Assembly: GCF_025628965.1 (NCBI RefSeq)
Contig: NZ_JAOTEN010000001.1
Location: 1,302,001-1,366,000 of the forward strand
Origin: Chryseobacterium gilvum
Lineage (GTDB): Bacteria > Bacteroidota > Bacteroidia > Flavobacteriales > Weeksellaceae
Direction: 5' to 3'
Length of the DNA: 64,000 nucleotides
This document shows, in pieces, positions 35,601 to 43,428 of the stretch (position 1 is its first letter; every line of letters starts with the position of its first letter). The notes beneath the pieces are model-generated. The model made no database searches and was not told the origin of the DNA. It worked only from the letters and a program-made list of their open reading frames with translations. Made by a program: the position numbers and the translations under genes.

Positions 35601-38565
35601 ACTGAACATTGAGATTTGAAACTTTTTTATCTTTTGGAATATCAACGGTGTATTCTAAAACACCGTTTTTAAACTGATGCACTTCAGAAACTGTTTTTCC
35701 GGAACCGTCCTGCACAAAAACATTTGCAAAAGCATTGGGAATCGCTGAATAGGCATAAATTTTCGCCTTTTCACCTCTTACAAATTCATTTTCAGGTTCT
35801 AAAACGGTAAGAAAAGTTTTTTGTTCCGGTTTCAAATATTTTTTATCCCAGATGCTGAAATTCTGAGATGTTTTTATGGTGTCTTTTCCTTCAATGTTAA
35901 ATAATTCCAACTGATAATCACCGGCTTCCAGTTTTCCGAGATCAAGAGATTCTTCATTTCTTTTTACATTGTTAAGAATGACTAATGAAATTTTTCGGTT
36001 ATTTAACTCTTCATCTTTATCATAGAAATCATGCGGAAACCTTTTGATAAATTCGTCTTTAGAAAATTTCGGCTGGTTCTGAATTTCAGTTTTAAAATTA
36101 TCTCTGAAAATCCTGTCGGGCGCTTGCCGTTTTGATAAAGTAACCTGATACGATTTTTTAAGATTCTGCTCGTTATAATTTTTGGTCTCCACCTTTATTT
36201 TTACATTTTCATCTGAAAACATGTCTTTAACTTCCGCTGCATTAATGTAATGGGAAACAGAAGCTACTTTAAGATTGGTATCGGCCGTTTGTGTTTCGCC
36301 GTTGATGTCTGTCACTGAAGCGTTAACCGCATAATTATCAATCTGAATTCCTTCTAATTTTTCATCTTTTTTAAGGTCCAGACGAATAACAAATTCTCCT
36401 TTTTCATTGGTTTTTGCTTCTCCTAAAATAGAATTTTCATTGTCGCCATTTTGCGGATACCAGCTGAAATACCTCCAGCGGATATTTTGTATCTTAATCT
36501 CATAATTCACCGTTGTATTGCTCAAAGCAACTCCGGAAAACATCATGGCTTTCCCTTTTAATTCAATGGTTTGACCGTATTTATATTCTTCTTTTACGGG
36601 TTCAAAAGTGACTTCAAATTTTGGACGTTTATATTCTTCGACCCTGATATTTTTATACCCTTGAGCACCATCGGTTTTAAGATAGAATACCCCGTTTAAT
36701 TTTCCCTTTGGGAGAACAAAACTGCCGTGATAAGATCCGAACTCATTGGTTGAAAAATTCTGGAAACTTACTTCTTGTCCGTTTGCATCCTGTAACGTTA
36801 TTTTCTGTTTTAGCGCGGAAACTACAGATTCAATCTCTTTATCAATTTTGGTATTGATCACTTTGAAATAAACGGTTTGTCCCGGTCGGTAAATGGCACG
36901 ATCGGTGAAAATCTGAGCTTTGGTTTTTGTTTGCTGGTTAGGATTATATTCTTCAGAATAGTTATTATTTCCATATACCTGCAATAGCTGAAAATCATTG
37001 TTTTTCGGCTGATGAATAAGGAACGTTCTGTAATAGTCATTATTTTGCGTGGAAGGTAATTTAAAAAACCCTTTATCGTTGGTTTTTGCCGTTAATTTGT
37101 TTAACGTTTTATTCTGTACCAATTCGTAAAAAGTGATATTTTCATTAGCAATTGATTTCCCGTTTTCACTGTTCACGAGTTTTAATTCGTTACGAAGCTG
37201 ATTTCTGTCTGTTTTATTTTGGTAAATAATTCTGTTATCAGACACCAAAAAATAAAAATTCTTTTCAGAATCGTCATTTTGATCAGATCCTGCTACGACA
37301 TATTCTGCAAGATAGATCCCTGAAGAAAGAGGTTTGATTTCCAGGGATGTCTTATGGCTTTGATAATCTTTAGGATCTTGCAAAGAATAAGTTTCTTTTC
37401 TGACAAGCTTTTTCTTAATGGCAGAATACATTTTCCCGTAAGGGTTCTGCTTGTATTGTATGAAAGCTGCGTAATCTTCTTGCACTTCATAAATATTCAC
37501 AGAAAAATCAGTCACATTTTTATATTCGGCTACCAGATGAATAGGCAGATTGCTCTGCGTCTGCGCTTCGTATTTAAGATTCAGATACGGATTAGTGATC
37601 TGGTTTTCTTTATTTTTAATATTTTCTAAAAAAGGTGATGTCGGATATTGATTTTTAGCTTCAGCTGCGACAGCGAGAGCTTCCTTTTCTTTTTTATCTG
37701 AAACCAGCTCATTCATGATATCTTCCATGATGAGCACTTTATAATCTCCTTCCGTATTTGTTTTTACTACATTCTGAAGCTGTACTAGTTTATCTTTACA
37801 GGAATTGAAATTACAATTCTCTGTCAGTTTCTGGTGCATAAAATAAAGCTTGGGATTTCCTGTATTTTGGGCGATCAGTTCATCAAAAACACTATTTATT
37901 ACCTTCCTGTTTTCTATTTGTTCATTTTTCGTAAACAAGCCATTATCCGACAAATAATTTATTTTTTTTAAAGAGTACCAATCCCATAAAGCCGGAAAAT
38001 AAGACAAATCTTTTATATTGGAAAAAACGTCTTTATATTTTGATAATGAGATTTTCTTTAACTCATTCTTCTGCTCATCAAGATCTTTAAAGGTTTTAGA
38101 CAGGTAATTTTTAAAATCAAGCTTGCTCCAGGATTCAATCTGCGAAATATCCTGCGAATTGATATTGGTTCTTCCATTGATTTCCCAGGAATGCTCGTTG
38201 TAATAATCAAACAAAAAGCCTGACAATACTACTTTGTATGCCAACTGATCATCTCCTTTCAATTTTTTTCCGGCATTCTGGAGCTTTGTAAAAAACTGAG
38301 AGGCTGCATCATTTTTATCATCGTCAGTGGTTTGATTGACAATACTGAATTCCGCTTTCAGAGCTCTGATCAGCTGAACGGCGTTATTTTCTTTCATAGC
38401 CTGGTTCTGAATATCCAAAACAATCGGAAGATTTGATTTATATGTTCCTTTTTTACCGTTTTCTTCTATTTTTTTCCATTGCTGGTCATAATAGTTTTGT
38501 GAAAAAGCTAACGAAAAGCTCAGCATTAGAAGGAAAAGGAATAAAACCTTGGAAAATCTTTTCAT
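32683..38565 (-). CDS. alpha-2-macroglobulin family protein, thioester-less, with plug-like insert
   Basis: A 1,960-residue exported giant (signal peptide to about residue 23). The N-terminal 330 residues are helical and unusual. The MG2 signature AQIFTDRAIYRPGQTVYFKV is near residues 550-566, then further macroglobulin domains, the ANF/A2M region (FFYPDLKTDAEGNVNFEFTSPEALTKWKL, about 1190-1220) and an alpha/alpha toroid like the thioester domain (NPDGGFSWYQGYPSSYGTSL near 1518). No C-x-E-Q thioester is present; the region reads PSLKNDQNNSADVI instead. Around residues 1115-1175 lie LQGKAAGVLVDN and DEIVVRGYRTKS, motifs of SusC-type plugs in shuffled order. Likely a periplasmic or outer-membrane protease trap or structural protein; the exact role is unknown. 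Confidence 0.9.
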   Translation of the reverse strand: MKRFSKVLFLFLLMLSFSLAFSQNYYDQQWKKIEENGKKGTYKSNLPIVLDIQNQAMKENNAVQLIRALKAEFSIVNQTTDDDKNDAASQFFTKLQNAGKKLKGDDQLAYKVVLSGFLFDYYNEHSWEINGRTNINSQDISQIESWSKLDFKNYLSKTFKDLDEQKNELKKISLSKYKDVFSNIKDLSYFPALWDWYSLKKINYLSDNGLFTKNEQIENRKVINSVFDELIAQNTGNPKLYFMHQKLTENCNFNSCKDKLVQLQNVVKTNTEGDYKVLIMEDIMNELVSDKKEKEALAVAAEAKNQYPTSPFLENIKNKENQITNPYLNLKYEAQTQSNLPIHLVAEYKNVTDFSVNIYEVQEDYAAFIQYKQNPYGKMYSAIKKKLVRKETYSLQDPKDYQSHKTSLEIKPLSSGIYLAEYVVAGSDQNDDSEKNFYFLVSDNRIIYQNKTDRNQLRNELKLVNSENGKSIANENITFYELVQNKTLNKLTAKTNDKGFFKLPSTQNNDYYRTFLIHQPKNNDFQLLQVYGNNNYSEEYNPNQQTKTKAQIFTDRAIYRPGQTVYFKVINTKIDKEIESVVSALKQKITLQDANGQEVSFQNFSTNEFGSYHGSFVLPKGKLNGVFYLKTDGAQGYKNIRVEEYKRPKFEVTFEPVKEEYKYGQTIELKGKAMMFSGVALSNTTVNYEIKIQNIRWRYFSWYPQNGDNENSILGEAKTNEKGEFVIRLDLKKDEKLEGIQIDNYAVNASVTDINGETQTADTNLKVASVSHYINAAEVKDMFSDENVKIKVETKNYNEQNLKKSYQVTLSKRQAPDRIFRDNFKTEIQNQPKFSKDEFIKRFPHDFYDKDEELNNRKISLVILNNVKRNEESLDLGKLEAGDYQLELFNIEGKDTIKTSQNFSIWDKKYLKPEQKTFLTVLEPENEFVRGEKAKIYAYSAIPNAFANVFVQDGSGKTVSEVHQFKNGVLEYTVDIPKDKKVSNLNVQFQVVAFNDVQTQSVNVKIKDTEQPLKIETVTFRDKLEPNVKEKWTIKVLGNDKEKINAEVLANMYDMSLDQFAINSFHWLSLYNTFSMVTSYDLRENLEQKYYQKRMRYYNGQYVEVPQFNWFDGEMVRITTMLQGKAAGVLVDNAVPEPVSAPKEEKSVDEIVVRGYRTKSVSRKTSANVVEELEDNAIDIVGSKESLDKIPVRQNLNETAFFYPDLKTDAEGNVNFEFTSPEALTKWKLMFLAHAKDARTATLEKEVITQKEFSVTPNYPRFLREGDELNLQSKLSNLTSKKLSGSANLQILDAFTNEDISSKFGLNASTQNFDLNESGNSALTWKIKVPDNVSSIILKVVAKAGQYSDGEQKAVAVLPNRMLVTDVVPVFVKEGETKTFEIENLKNVNSTTIFNVSNTLELTTNPIWEIMFALPSLKNDQNNSADVIFNKWFADVLASEIFRANPKLKTVFEEYQSKGLLQSNLEKNQELKQLLLEETPWVLESKNGEEQMQKLALLFDANTMKNSISQDWDDFKKLQNPDGGFSWYQGYPSSYGTSLYILKNLGKINVWLKENVKEYQNSEQDALVANLVKYVDNEINQYWDVKKENVWTNWTLDYLDTRNYWEKQYPLKGKGATLKSLVKQKVKTVKITDFTFFGLHRAALLMNDYGLKDTSDILMNYLKETSVDSKTQGVYWKQNLDDWGWFGSKVVNQAGALEAFNRLKPNDQKFIEDIKIWLITQKEVNSWGSSRGTAEVIFTILNSGKSWTTPESEVVNIVWGEKTLKPETQATGYVKSSLKSDMIDKKLGTVTITKPGAGIVQGGLFWQYYEDLDKIKSSENYIFISKELYKKIKTVNGEELQKISPETPLKIGDKVTVRMILNTDRAMEFIHLKDMRAAGFEPVDVLSGYQWKNSLGYYQSTKDASTNFYIEYLPKGKYVFEYDFVANASGKFSNGITTMQNYYAPQMNAHTKGTNVIISE

Positions 38566-38571
38566 ATATGT

Positions 38572-38579
38572 TATTTTTG
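38572..38579 (+). promoter_or_regulatory. Bacteroidota -7 promoter element TATTTTTG, start-codon-proximal
   Basis: Plus-strand TATTTTTG ends 4 bases before the ATG at 38584, so transcription would begin at or next to the start codon. Confidence 0.5.
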
Positions 38580-38583
38580 ATCA

Positions 38584-39345
38584 ATGAATTTCTTAAATGT
38601 ACTGAAAAAATATCTTATAGACACTCAGTTGTATGTATCTCTGATGGGAACATTTTTCGCAATATTTTTCATGTTTGAGCAAAATACATTCCGTTTCCCC
38701 TCTGTAGTTCTGATATTTATTACTTATTTCAGTGGCTATTTGTACACCAAATATCAAAACACGAAACATTTTTACAAAATCTTGATTTTGAATGTATTTG
38801 CCGGAATTGTTTCTGCTATTTTAATTATTTTAAATCATAATGAAATACGACTGATAAAATGGTTTATTATTGTCGTTTTGGGCCTGCTGTACAATAGTTT
38901 TTTTCTGGAAACTTATATCAGAAAAATACCTTTACTAAAGGTATTTTATGTAGGTTTAGTTTGGGCATTGGTCAATTGTTGGCTCACTCTACCAACTTTT
39001 AGTGTTCCTGTTTTTCTGATCAGCTTTTTTTTTATTACGGCCTTGGTTCTGCCTTTCGATATTCGTGATATGAAAAGTGATACCATTCACACTTTTCCAA
39101 AGCTTATTGGGGTTCAGAATACCAAATATACTGCCTATCTGCTTATCTTTTTAAGCATTCTTTTATCTGCAGCATATCTGAGTATTTATTATTCCTTTTC
39201 ATTTTTTTTAGCCGGTATAATTTCTTTCCTGTTCATTTATTTTTCTGAAAACAGCAGAAATGATGCTTATTTTTCCTTCGGAGTGGAAACCTGCTCTGCG
39301 CTTCCTTTTTTATTCTTAGTAATATTGAGTATTTTTGAAAAATGA
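38584..39345 (+). CDS. UbiA-like prenyltransferase-family membrane protein, degenerate
   Basis: A 253-residue protein with about eight membrane helices. The second UbiA Asp motif is visible as LPFDIRDMKSDTIHTFPKLIGVQNT (D-x2-D-x3-D followed by T-F-P-x-x-x-G). The first Asp-rich motif (N-D-x-x-D) is replaced by SGYLYTKYQNTK, lacking the acidic residues that hold the prenyl diphosphate magnesium. It may be inactive or use another substrate. Its last codons overlap the recF start by four bases (ATGA), so recF is translationally coupled to it. Confidence 0.7.
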   Translation: MNFLNVLKKYLIDTQLYVSLMGTFFAIFFMFEQNTFRFPSVVLIFITYFSGYLYTKYQNTKHFYKILILNVFAGIVSAILIILNHNEIRLIKWFIIVVLGLLYNSFFLETYIRKIPLLKVFYVGLVWALVNCWLTLPTFSVPVFLISFFFITALVLPFDIRDMKSDTIHTFPKLIGVQNTKYTAYLLIFLSILLSAAYLSIYYSFSFFLAGIISFLFIYFSENSRNDAYFSFGVETCSALPFLFLVILSIFEK

Positions 39346-40421
39346 TTATTAAAACCCTTTCTCTGCTAAACTTTAAAAATCATTCTGAGAAAAAATTTGA
39401 TTTTTCACCGCAGATCAATTGTTTTGTGGGCAATAACGGTGCAGGAAAAACCAATATTCTCGATGCTCTTCATTATCTGTCGGTAGGAAAAAGCTTTTTG
39501 GGAAATACTGATCTTAATAACATCAAAAGTGAAGAAGATTTTTTTACAATTGAAGCCGGAATTCAAAATGATGACCGTGAAGATATTATCAAAGTTCTTC
39601 AGCCGAGAGAAGCTAAAAAAATCATTAAAAAAAATGATAAAAGCTACGACCGCTTAGCGGATCATATAGGATATTTGCCGAGTGTAATGATTTCGCCTTA
39701 TGATTCTAACCTGATTTCGGATTCCGGGGAGAGCAGGAGAAAATTCCTGGACTCTATGATTTCCCAGACCGATTCCGCATATCTTTTTGATCTTATTCAA
39801 TATCAAAAAACGATTCAACAGAGAAATGCACTGTTGAAATATTTTGCTAAAAACAGAATCTGGGATAGAGATTCCCTGGAAATCTATGACGAACCCATCA
39901 CAAAATCCGGAACCAAAATTTATGAAAAACGAAAAGAGTTTGTCGAAAAACTGAATCCTATCGTTCAGAATTTTTATCAGATGATTTCCGGCGGCAAAGA
40001 GACTGTTTCGGTTATTTATGAATCGCATCTGCTTGAAAATACATTTGATCAGCTTTTGGAAGATCATCTTGAAAGAGACCGGATGTTAACCTATACCTCA
40101 AAAGGTATTCATAAAGACGATCTGCTTTTTGAAATGAATGCGGTTTTGATCAAAAAAATCGGTTCACAAGGCCAGCAAAAATCATTCCTGATCTCGCTGA
40201 AACTGGCACAGATGAGCCTCATCAAAGAGCTTACGGGAAAAACTCCTGTTCTTTTATTAGATGACATATTTGATAAGTTGGATGACACCAGAGTTGCCCA
40301 GCTGATCAAACTGGTAAACCAGGAAAATTTCGGGCAGATTTTTATTACGGATACGCATAGGGAACGTACAGAAAATGTTGTAAAAAAAATCAATGAAGAA
40401 AGTATTATCTTTGAAATCTGA
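39342..40421 (+). CDS. recF: DNA replication and repair protein RecF
   Basis: The 359-residue SMC-like ATPase that helps load RecA at gaps. Walker A is GNNGAGKT at residues 30-37 after the typical LSLLNFKNHSEKKFDFSPQINCFVG. The family signature SPYDSNLISDSGESRRKFLDSMISQ is near 115-140. The ABC-type signature is GSQGQQKSFLISLKLAQ, and Walker B is PVLLLDDIFDKLD. It overlaps the upstream UbiA-like gene and is followed three bases later by a DUF721 gene, the usual recF-DUF721 pair of Bacteroidota. It is not adjacent to dnaA-dnaN. Confidence 0.97.
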   Translation: MIIKTLSLLNFKNHSEKKFDFSPQINCFVGNNGAGKTNILDALHYLSVGKSFLGNTDLNNIKSEEDFFTIEAGIQNDDREDIIKVLQPREAKKIIKKNDKSYDRLADHIGYLPSVMISPYDSNLISDSGESRRKFLDSMISQTDSAYLFDLIQYQKTIQQRNALLKYFAKNRIWDRDSLEIYDEPITKSGTKIYEKRKEFVEKLNPIVQNFYQMISGGKETVSVIYESHLLENTFDQLLEDHLERDRMLTYTSKGIHKDDLLFEMNAVLIKKIGSQGQQKSFLISLKLAQMSLIKELTGKTPVLLLDDIFDKLDDTRVAQLIKLVNQENFGQIFITDTHRERTENVVKKINEESIIFEI

Positions 40422-40424
40422 GCT

Positions 40425-40721
40425 ATGAAAAAAGGGAAAAAACGTGAATTTCAATCATCAGAACTTGTAAAATCTTTCGCAAAAATTTATGGTTTTGAAG
40501 ATAAACTATTGGCTTTTGAAATTAAAGATTTTCTCGAAGAATATCTTGATGAAAGCTTATTTAACGAAATTGAAAGCGTTAATATTGACCATAAAACAGT
40601 GCTTATTAAGATCAATTCACCCTTACTGAAAAATGATTTCAATTTGCGCAGAAGCGTTTATTTAAAGAAGTTTCAGGATCATTTCGGTGCCGAAAATTTT
40701 ATTGATCTTCAGATTTTGTAA
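40425..40721 (+). CDS. DUF721 family protein (DciA-related)
   Basis: A 98-residue small basic/acidic mixed protein starting KKGKKREFQSSELVKSFAKIYGFEDKLLAFEIKDFLEEYL and ending with INSPLLKNDFNLRRSVYLKKFQDHFG. The strand-helix part (VLIKINSPLLKNDFNLRR) is the core of DUF721, related to the helicase-loader DciA. In Bacteroidota it commonly follows recF, as here, three bases away. Its 3' end overlaps the convergent PF10136-type gene by 23 bases. Confidence 0.85.
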   Translation: MKKGKKREFQSSELVKSFAKIYGFEDKLLAFEIKDFLEEYLDESLFNEIESVNIDHKTVLIKINSPLLKNDFNLRRSVYLKKFQDHFGAENFIDLQIL

Positions 40722-42732
40722 GCATTGTATTCTGCATCATATTATTTGTTTTCTCATCAAATCGTGAACGGATCGGAAGAAAAAACTTTAAAGGATGACG
40801 CATAAAATAGCTGAAAATTTCCCGGTAAATTTCGCTTACCTCTCCGAAATTCAGCTTTCGTGACCGGAATGCCAAAAACATTGACAGCCCGAAACTTACG
40901 ATGAAATTGAAAAACCCGATCATAAATACGGTGAGAAAAGAGATCCAGAATGTGTAAGAACCTACCGAAAAATCTTTTCCGTACAGACCGATGGCAAAAT
41001 TACCCGCTGCAAAAGTGATGTGTCGAATATCCAGATCTAACCCGAAAAATAAACCAATAGGTGCGGTGGCTCCCAAGAAAACCCCGAACCAGAAATTGGA
41101 GATAATCCCCGCCCAGTTTTTGGCATAGTATTTTGAAAGGCTTTTCGCAAATTTTGCACCGAAAACCCTTTTTATACCCATGTTTTTAGCAATCCGGTCC
41201 GGAATCTGAAAAAATACGGAGTTGTTCCCGATGGTTCCCGAAATAATCCCGGAAATAAATAGATAAAACCCCGCGATACATGCATGTAATATGGCTTTAG
41301 ACTGAAAAGGATCTAAATCTTTGAGCAGCTTATCAGATTTTTCAACGGCCAGATTTTGGGTAAAAAACACATCCAGACCATACATGATAATTAAAGCGAT
41401 CGGAAATGAAAGCAAAACATTCCCCACAAAAGCAATAAACTGGCTCCGGAATAATTTGGAAACCAGATCTGCAAACTCGGTATTATTTCTTTTTGTATTC
41501 CCCTGTTCAGATAAAACTTTCGTCATCGTTGCAGCCGTCATTGCAGGCTGTTTTGTGGCCAGAGTGAAGCTCATCAGGTAAATCATGATAAATCCCATCG
41601 CATAGTTGAGAGCATATAAAAATGCATGAAAAAAATCACTTCCGGGCATAAAGCCATACAACATTTTCAAAACGCACAGCGCCCCTACAATAATACCGCC
41701 GCCACTGGCTTTATAGAACATTTTTATATATTCTTTTTTACTTGAAGTAATGTAATGGGTACCTGTTTCTGCCGTATGATTGGTAATAAGATGTGAGAGC
41801 AGTCTTGTACTGTCGTTAAAAAGTTCTGCAATGTTGTTTTTATGAGATTTATAGCTTAAAACATTGAAAATAAGCTGTTTGGATTTAATGATGATATCTT
41901 GGTCACGATCAATCACCAAAAGTTGCACAATTTCAAAAATTCTCTGGTTTTGCTGGCGGATTTTTAAGAGAGACTGATTGATCTTGCCGGAAATACCATA
42001 TTTCGAAGAATTTTTGAATGCGATATTTACAAAATCCTGACACTGCTCAATATAAATTTTAATCTGCTTATACCGGCTGTCTTTGGAATGCAGCTGAATT
42101 TCCGGATGTGTTTTAAAATCTTCCGCTAAGGCTTCCAGCTCATTCTGCAGCGCAATAAAAGGATTGTCAAAATTCTTGTATTCCGGTGCCATTCTTACAA
42201 CTTCCACTTCCAGTGCCATTCCCGTAACTCTCCAGGAAAGGATATTCATGGAAAAAATAAGCTCCTTTTTAACCTCTTTTTTTTGGATGAAATTATCAAC
42301 CTCCAACATATAAAGAAACTCATCTACTTCATTTTCCGGGAGATTATGAAGATATTCCAGATCTTTTTTTGGCCTGAAACTGATGTTGTCAATCAGGTAC
42401 CAAATGGTATTTTCATTTTCTACAGGAGGTAAAATTTTATTAAGAATTCTTTTTTTCAGCTCCGGAAAAAACGCATTTTCAGATAAAATATTGGCTTCAG
42501 TGAGCGATAAATTGAAAGGTCTTCCTTTAAAAATATTATGAATGTAGTATCTGAAATTGTCTTTAAGATCAGGATTTGCTTTAAAACAATTCAAAACTGA
42601 AGTAAAATCTGCCTTTTTGATGCTTTCCAGAAATTCCGCCAATGGTTCCAGAGAAAGGGTTTCATTCTTAAAAGAAAAATATTTTTTAAGAACAGATTCA
42701 AAATTTTTTGTACTAGAACTGAGAAGTTTCAT
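40699..42732 (-). CDS. PF10136-type polytopic membrane protein, so-called site-specific recombinase
   Basis: A 677-residue protein. The first 330 residues are soluble and helical, with LSHLITNHTAETGTHYITSS at the junction. The C-terminal half has about seven membrane helices, with ASGGGIIVGALCVLKMLYGF, FTLATKQPAMTAATM, GIISGTIGNNSVFFQIPDRI and FWFGVFLGATAPIG. This matches the family annotated as Gcr site-specific recombinase, but I see no tyrosine or serine recombinase catalytic motif; it looks like a membrane protein of unknown function. It lies 13 bases downstream of mtgA, with a promoter directly before its ATG. Confidence 0.78.
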   Translation of the reverse strand: MKLLSSSTKNFESVLKKYFSFKNETLSLEPLAEFLESIKKADFTSVLNCFKANPDLKDNFRYYIHNIFKGRPFNLSLTEANILSENAFFPELKKRILNKILPPVENENTIWYLIDNISFRPKKDLEYLHNLPENEVDEFLYMLEVDNFIQKKEVKKELIFSMNILSWRVTGMALEVEVVRMAPEYKNFDNPFIALQNELEALAEDFKTHPEIQLHSKDSRYKQIKIYIEQCQDFVNIAFKNSSKYGISGKINQSLLKIRQQNQRIFEIVQLLVIDRDQDIIIKSKQLIFNVLSYKSHKNNIAELFNDSTRLLSHLITNHTAETGTHYITSSKKEYIKMFYKASGGGIIVGALCVLKMLYGFMPGSDFFHAFLYALNYAMGFIMIYLMSFTLATKQPAMTAATMTKVLSEQGNTKRNNTEFADLVSKLFRSQFIAFVGNVLLSFPIALIIMYGLDVFFTQNLAVEKSDKLLKDLDPFQSKAILHACIAGFYLFISGIISGTIGNNSVFFQIPDRIAKNMGIKRVFGAKFAKSLSKYYAKNWAGIISNFWFGVFLGATAPIGLFFGLDLDIRHITFAAGNFAIGLYGKDFSVGSYTFWISFLTVFMIGFFNFIVSFGLSMFLAFRSRKLNFGEVSEIYREIFSYFMRHPLKFFLPIRSRFDEKTNNMMQNTMLTKSEDQ

Positions 42733-42737
42733 TCGTA

Positions 42738-42745
42738 CAAAGATA
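42738..42745 (-). promoter_or_regulatory. Bacteroidota -7 promoter element TATCTTTG, start-codon-proximal
   Basis: Minus-strand TATCTTTG ends 5 bases before the ATG at 42732 and immediately follows the mtgA stop. It predicts a leaderless or nearly leaderless transcript. Confidence 0.5.
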
Positions 42746-43390
42746 CTATTTCAAACTTACATTTTTCATTTGTCTCATAATCCAGTTATGTTTCTTTCTT
42801 AAATAGGAAGAAGGGTTTTTAGGATCATATTTTTTTGGGTTGGGTAAAACTGTAGCAATCCAGGCTGCTTCTGAAGTATTTAAATCTTTTGAAGGTTTTC
42901 CGAAATAGTACTGTGAAGCCGCTTCTACCCCGAAAACGCCCCTTCCCATTTCAATAGAATTAAGATATCTTTCAAGAATAATATCTTTGCTCCAGACTTT
43001 TTCTATGATAAAGGTATACATCGCTTCCAAGCCTTTTCTCAGCCAGCTCCTTCCCTGCCAAAGGAAAATATTTTTTGCGGTTTGCTGAGAAATGGTGCTT
43101 CCGCCTCTCACTTTTTTCCCTTTTTCGTTATGCTTCATAGCTTTTTCAATCGCTTTGTAATCGAAGCCGTTATGAATAAAAAATTTCTGATCTTCCGAGG
43201 CAATCACCGCTTTTTTTACATTGTTGCCCATCTCATCATAAGAAATGTAATCTCTTTGCAGCTTTCCGTATTCGAAAAGGCCACCGATCTGGGTAATGGT
43301 AATGGGCGGATTAAAAAATCTTCCCCAAATGATAAACAGAACGTTCAGCACGAGAACGATAAAAATAAGCTGTTTTATTTTCTTCCACAT
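42746..43390 (-). CDS. mtgA: monofunctional peptidoglycan transglycosylase (GT51)
   Basis: A 214-residue inner-membrane-anchored glycosyltransferase that polymerises lipid II into glycan strands. One N-terminal membrane helix (residues 6-23) is followed by the GT51 domain: catalytic Glu66 in IASEDQKFF, then GGSTISQQTAKNIFLW (96-111), a KGLEAMYTFIIE segment and the second signature ILERYLNSIEMGRGVFGVEAASQYYFGK. There is no transpeptidase domain, hence the monofunctional assignment. It has its own promoter and is probably co-transcribed with the downstream membrane protein. Confidence 0.95.
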   Translation of the reverse strand: MWKKIKQLIFIVLVLNVLFIIWGRFFNPPITITQIGGLFEYGKLQRDYISYDEMGNNVKKAVIASEDQKFFIHNGFDYKAIEKAMKHNEKGKKVRGGSTISQQTAKNIFLWQGRSWLRKGLEAMYTFIIEKVWSKDIILERYLNSIEMGRGVFGVEAASQYYFGKPSKDLNTSEAAWIATVLPNPKKYDPKNPSSYLRKKHNWIMRQMKNVSLK

Positions 43391-43406
43391 ATGATAAAAA
43401 CTAGTG

Positions 43407-43414
43407 CAAAAGTA
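43407..43414 (-). promoter_or_regulatory. Bacteroidota -7 promoter element TACTTTTG
   Basis: Minus-strand TACTTTTG lies 16 bases upstream of mtgA. Confidence 0.5.
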
Positions 43415-43428
43415 GTAAAATAGTCTGA

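Noticed and set aside
40699..42732. Mobile-element recombinase
   Set aside because: The family name says recombinase, but the protein is polytopic and there are no flanking repeats or catalytic motifs, so it is not evidence of a mobile element.
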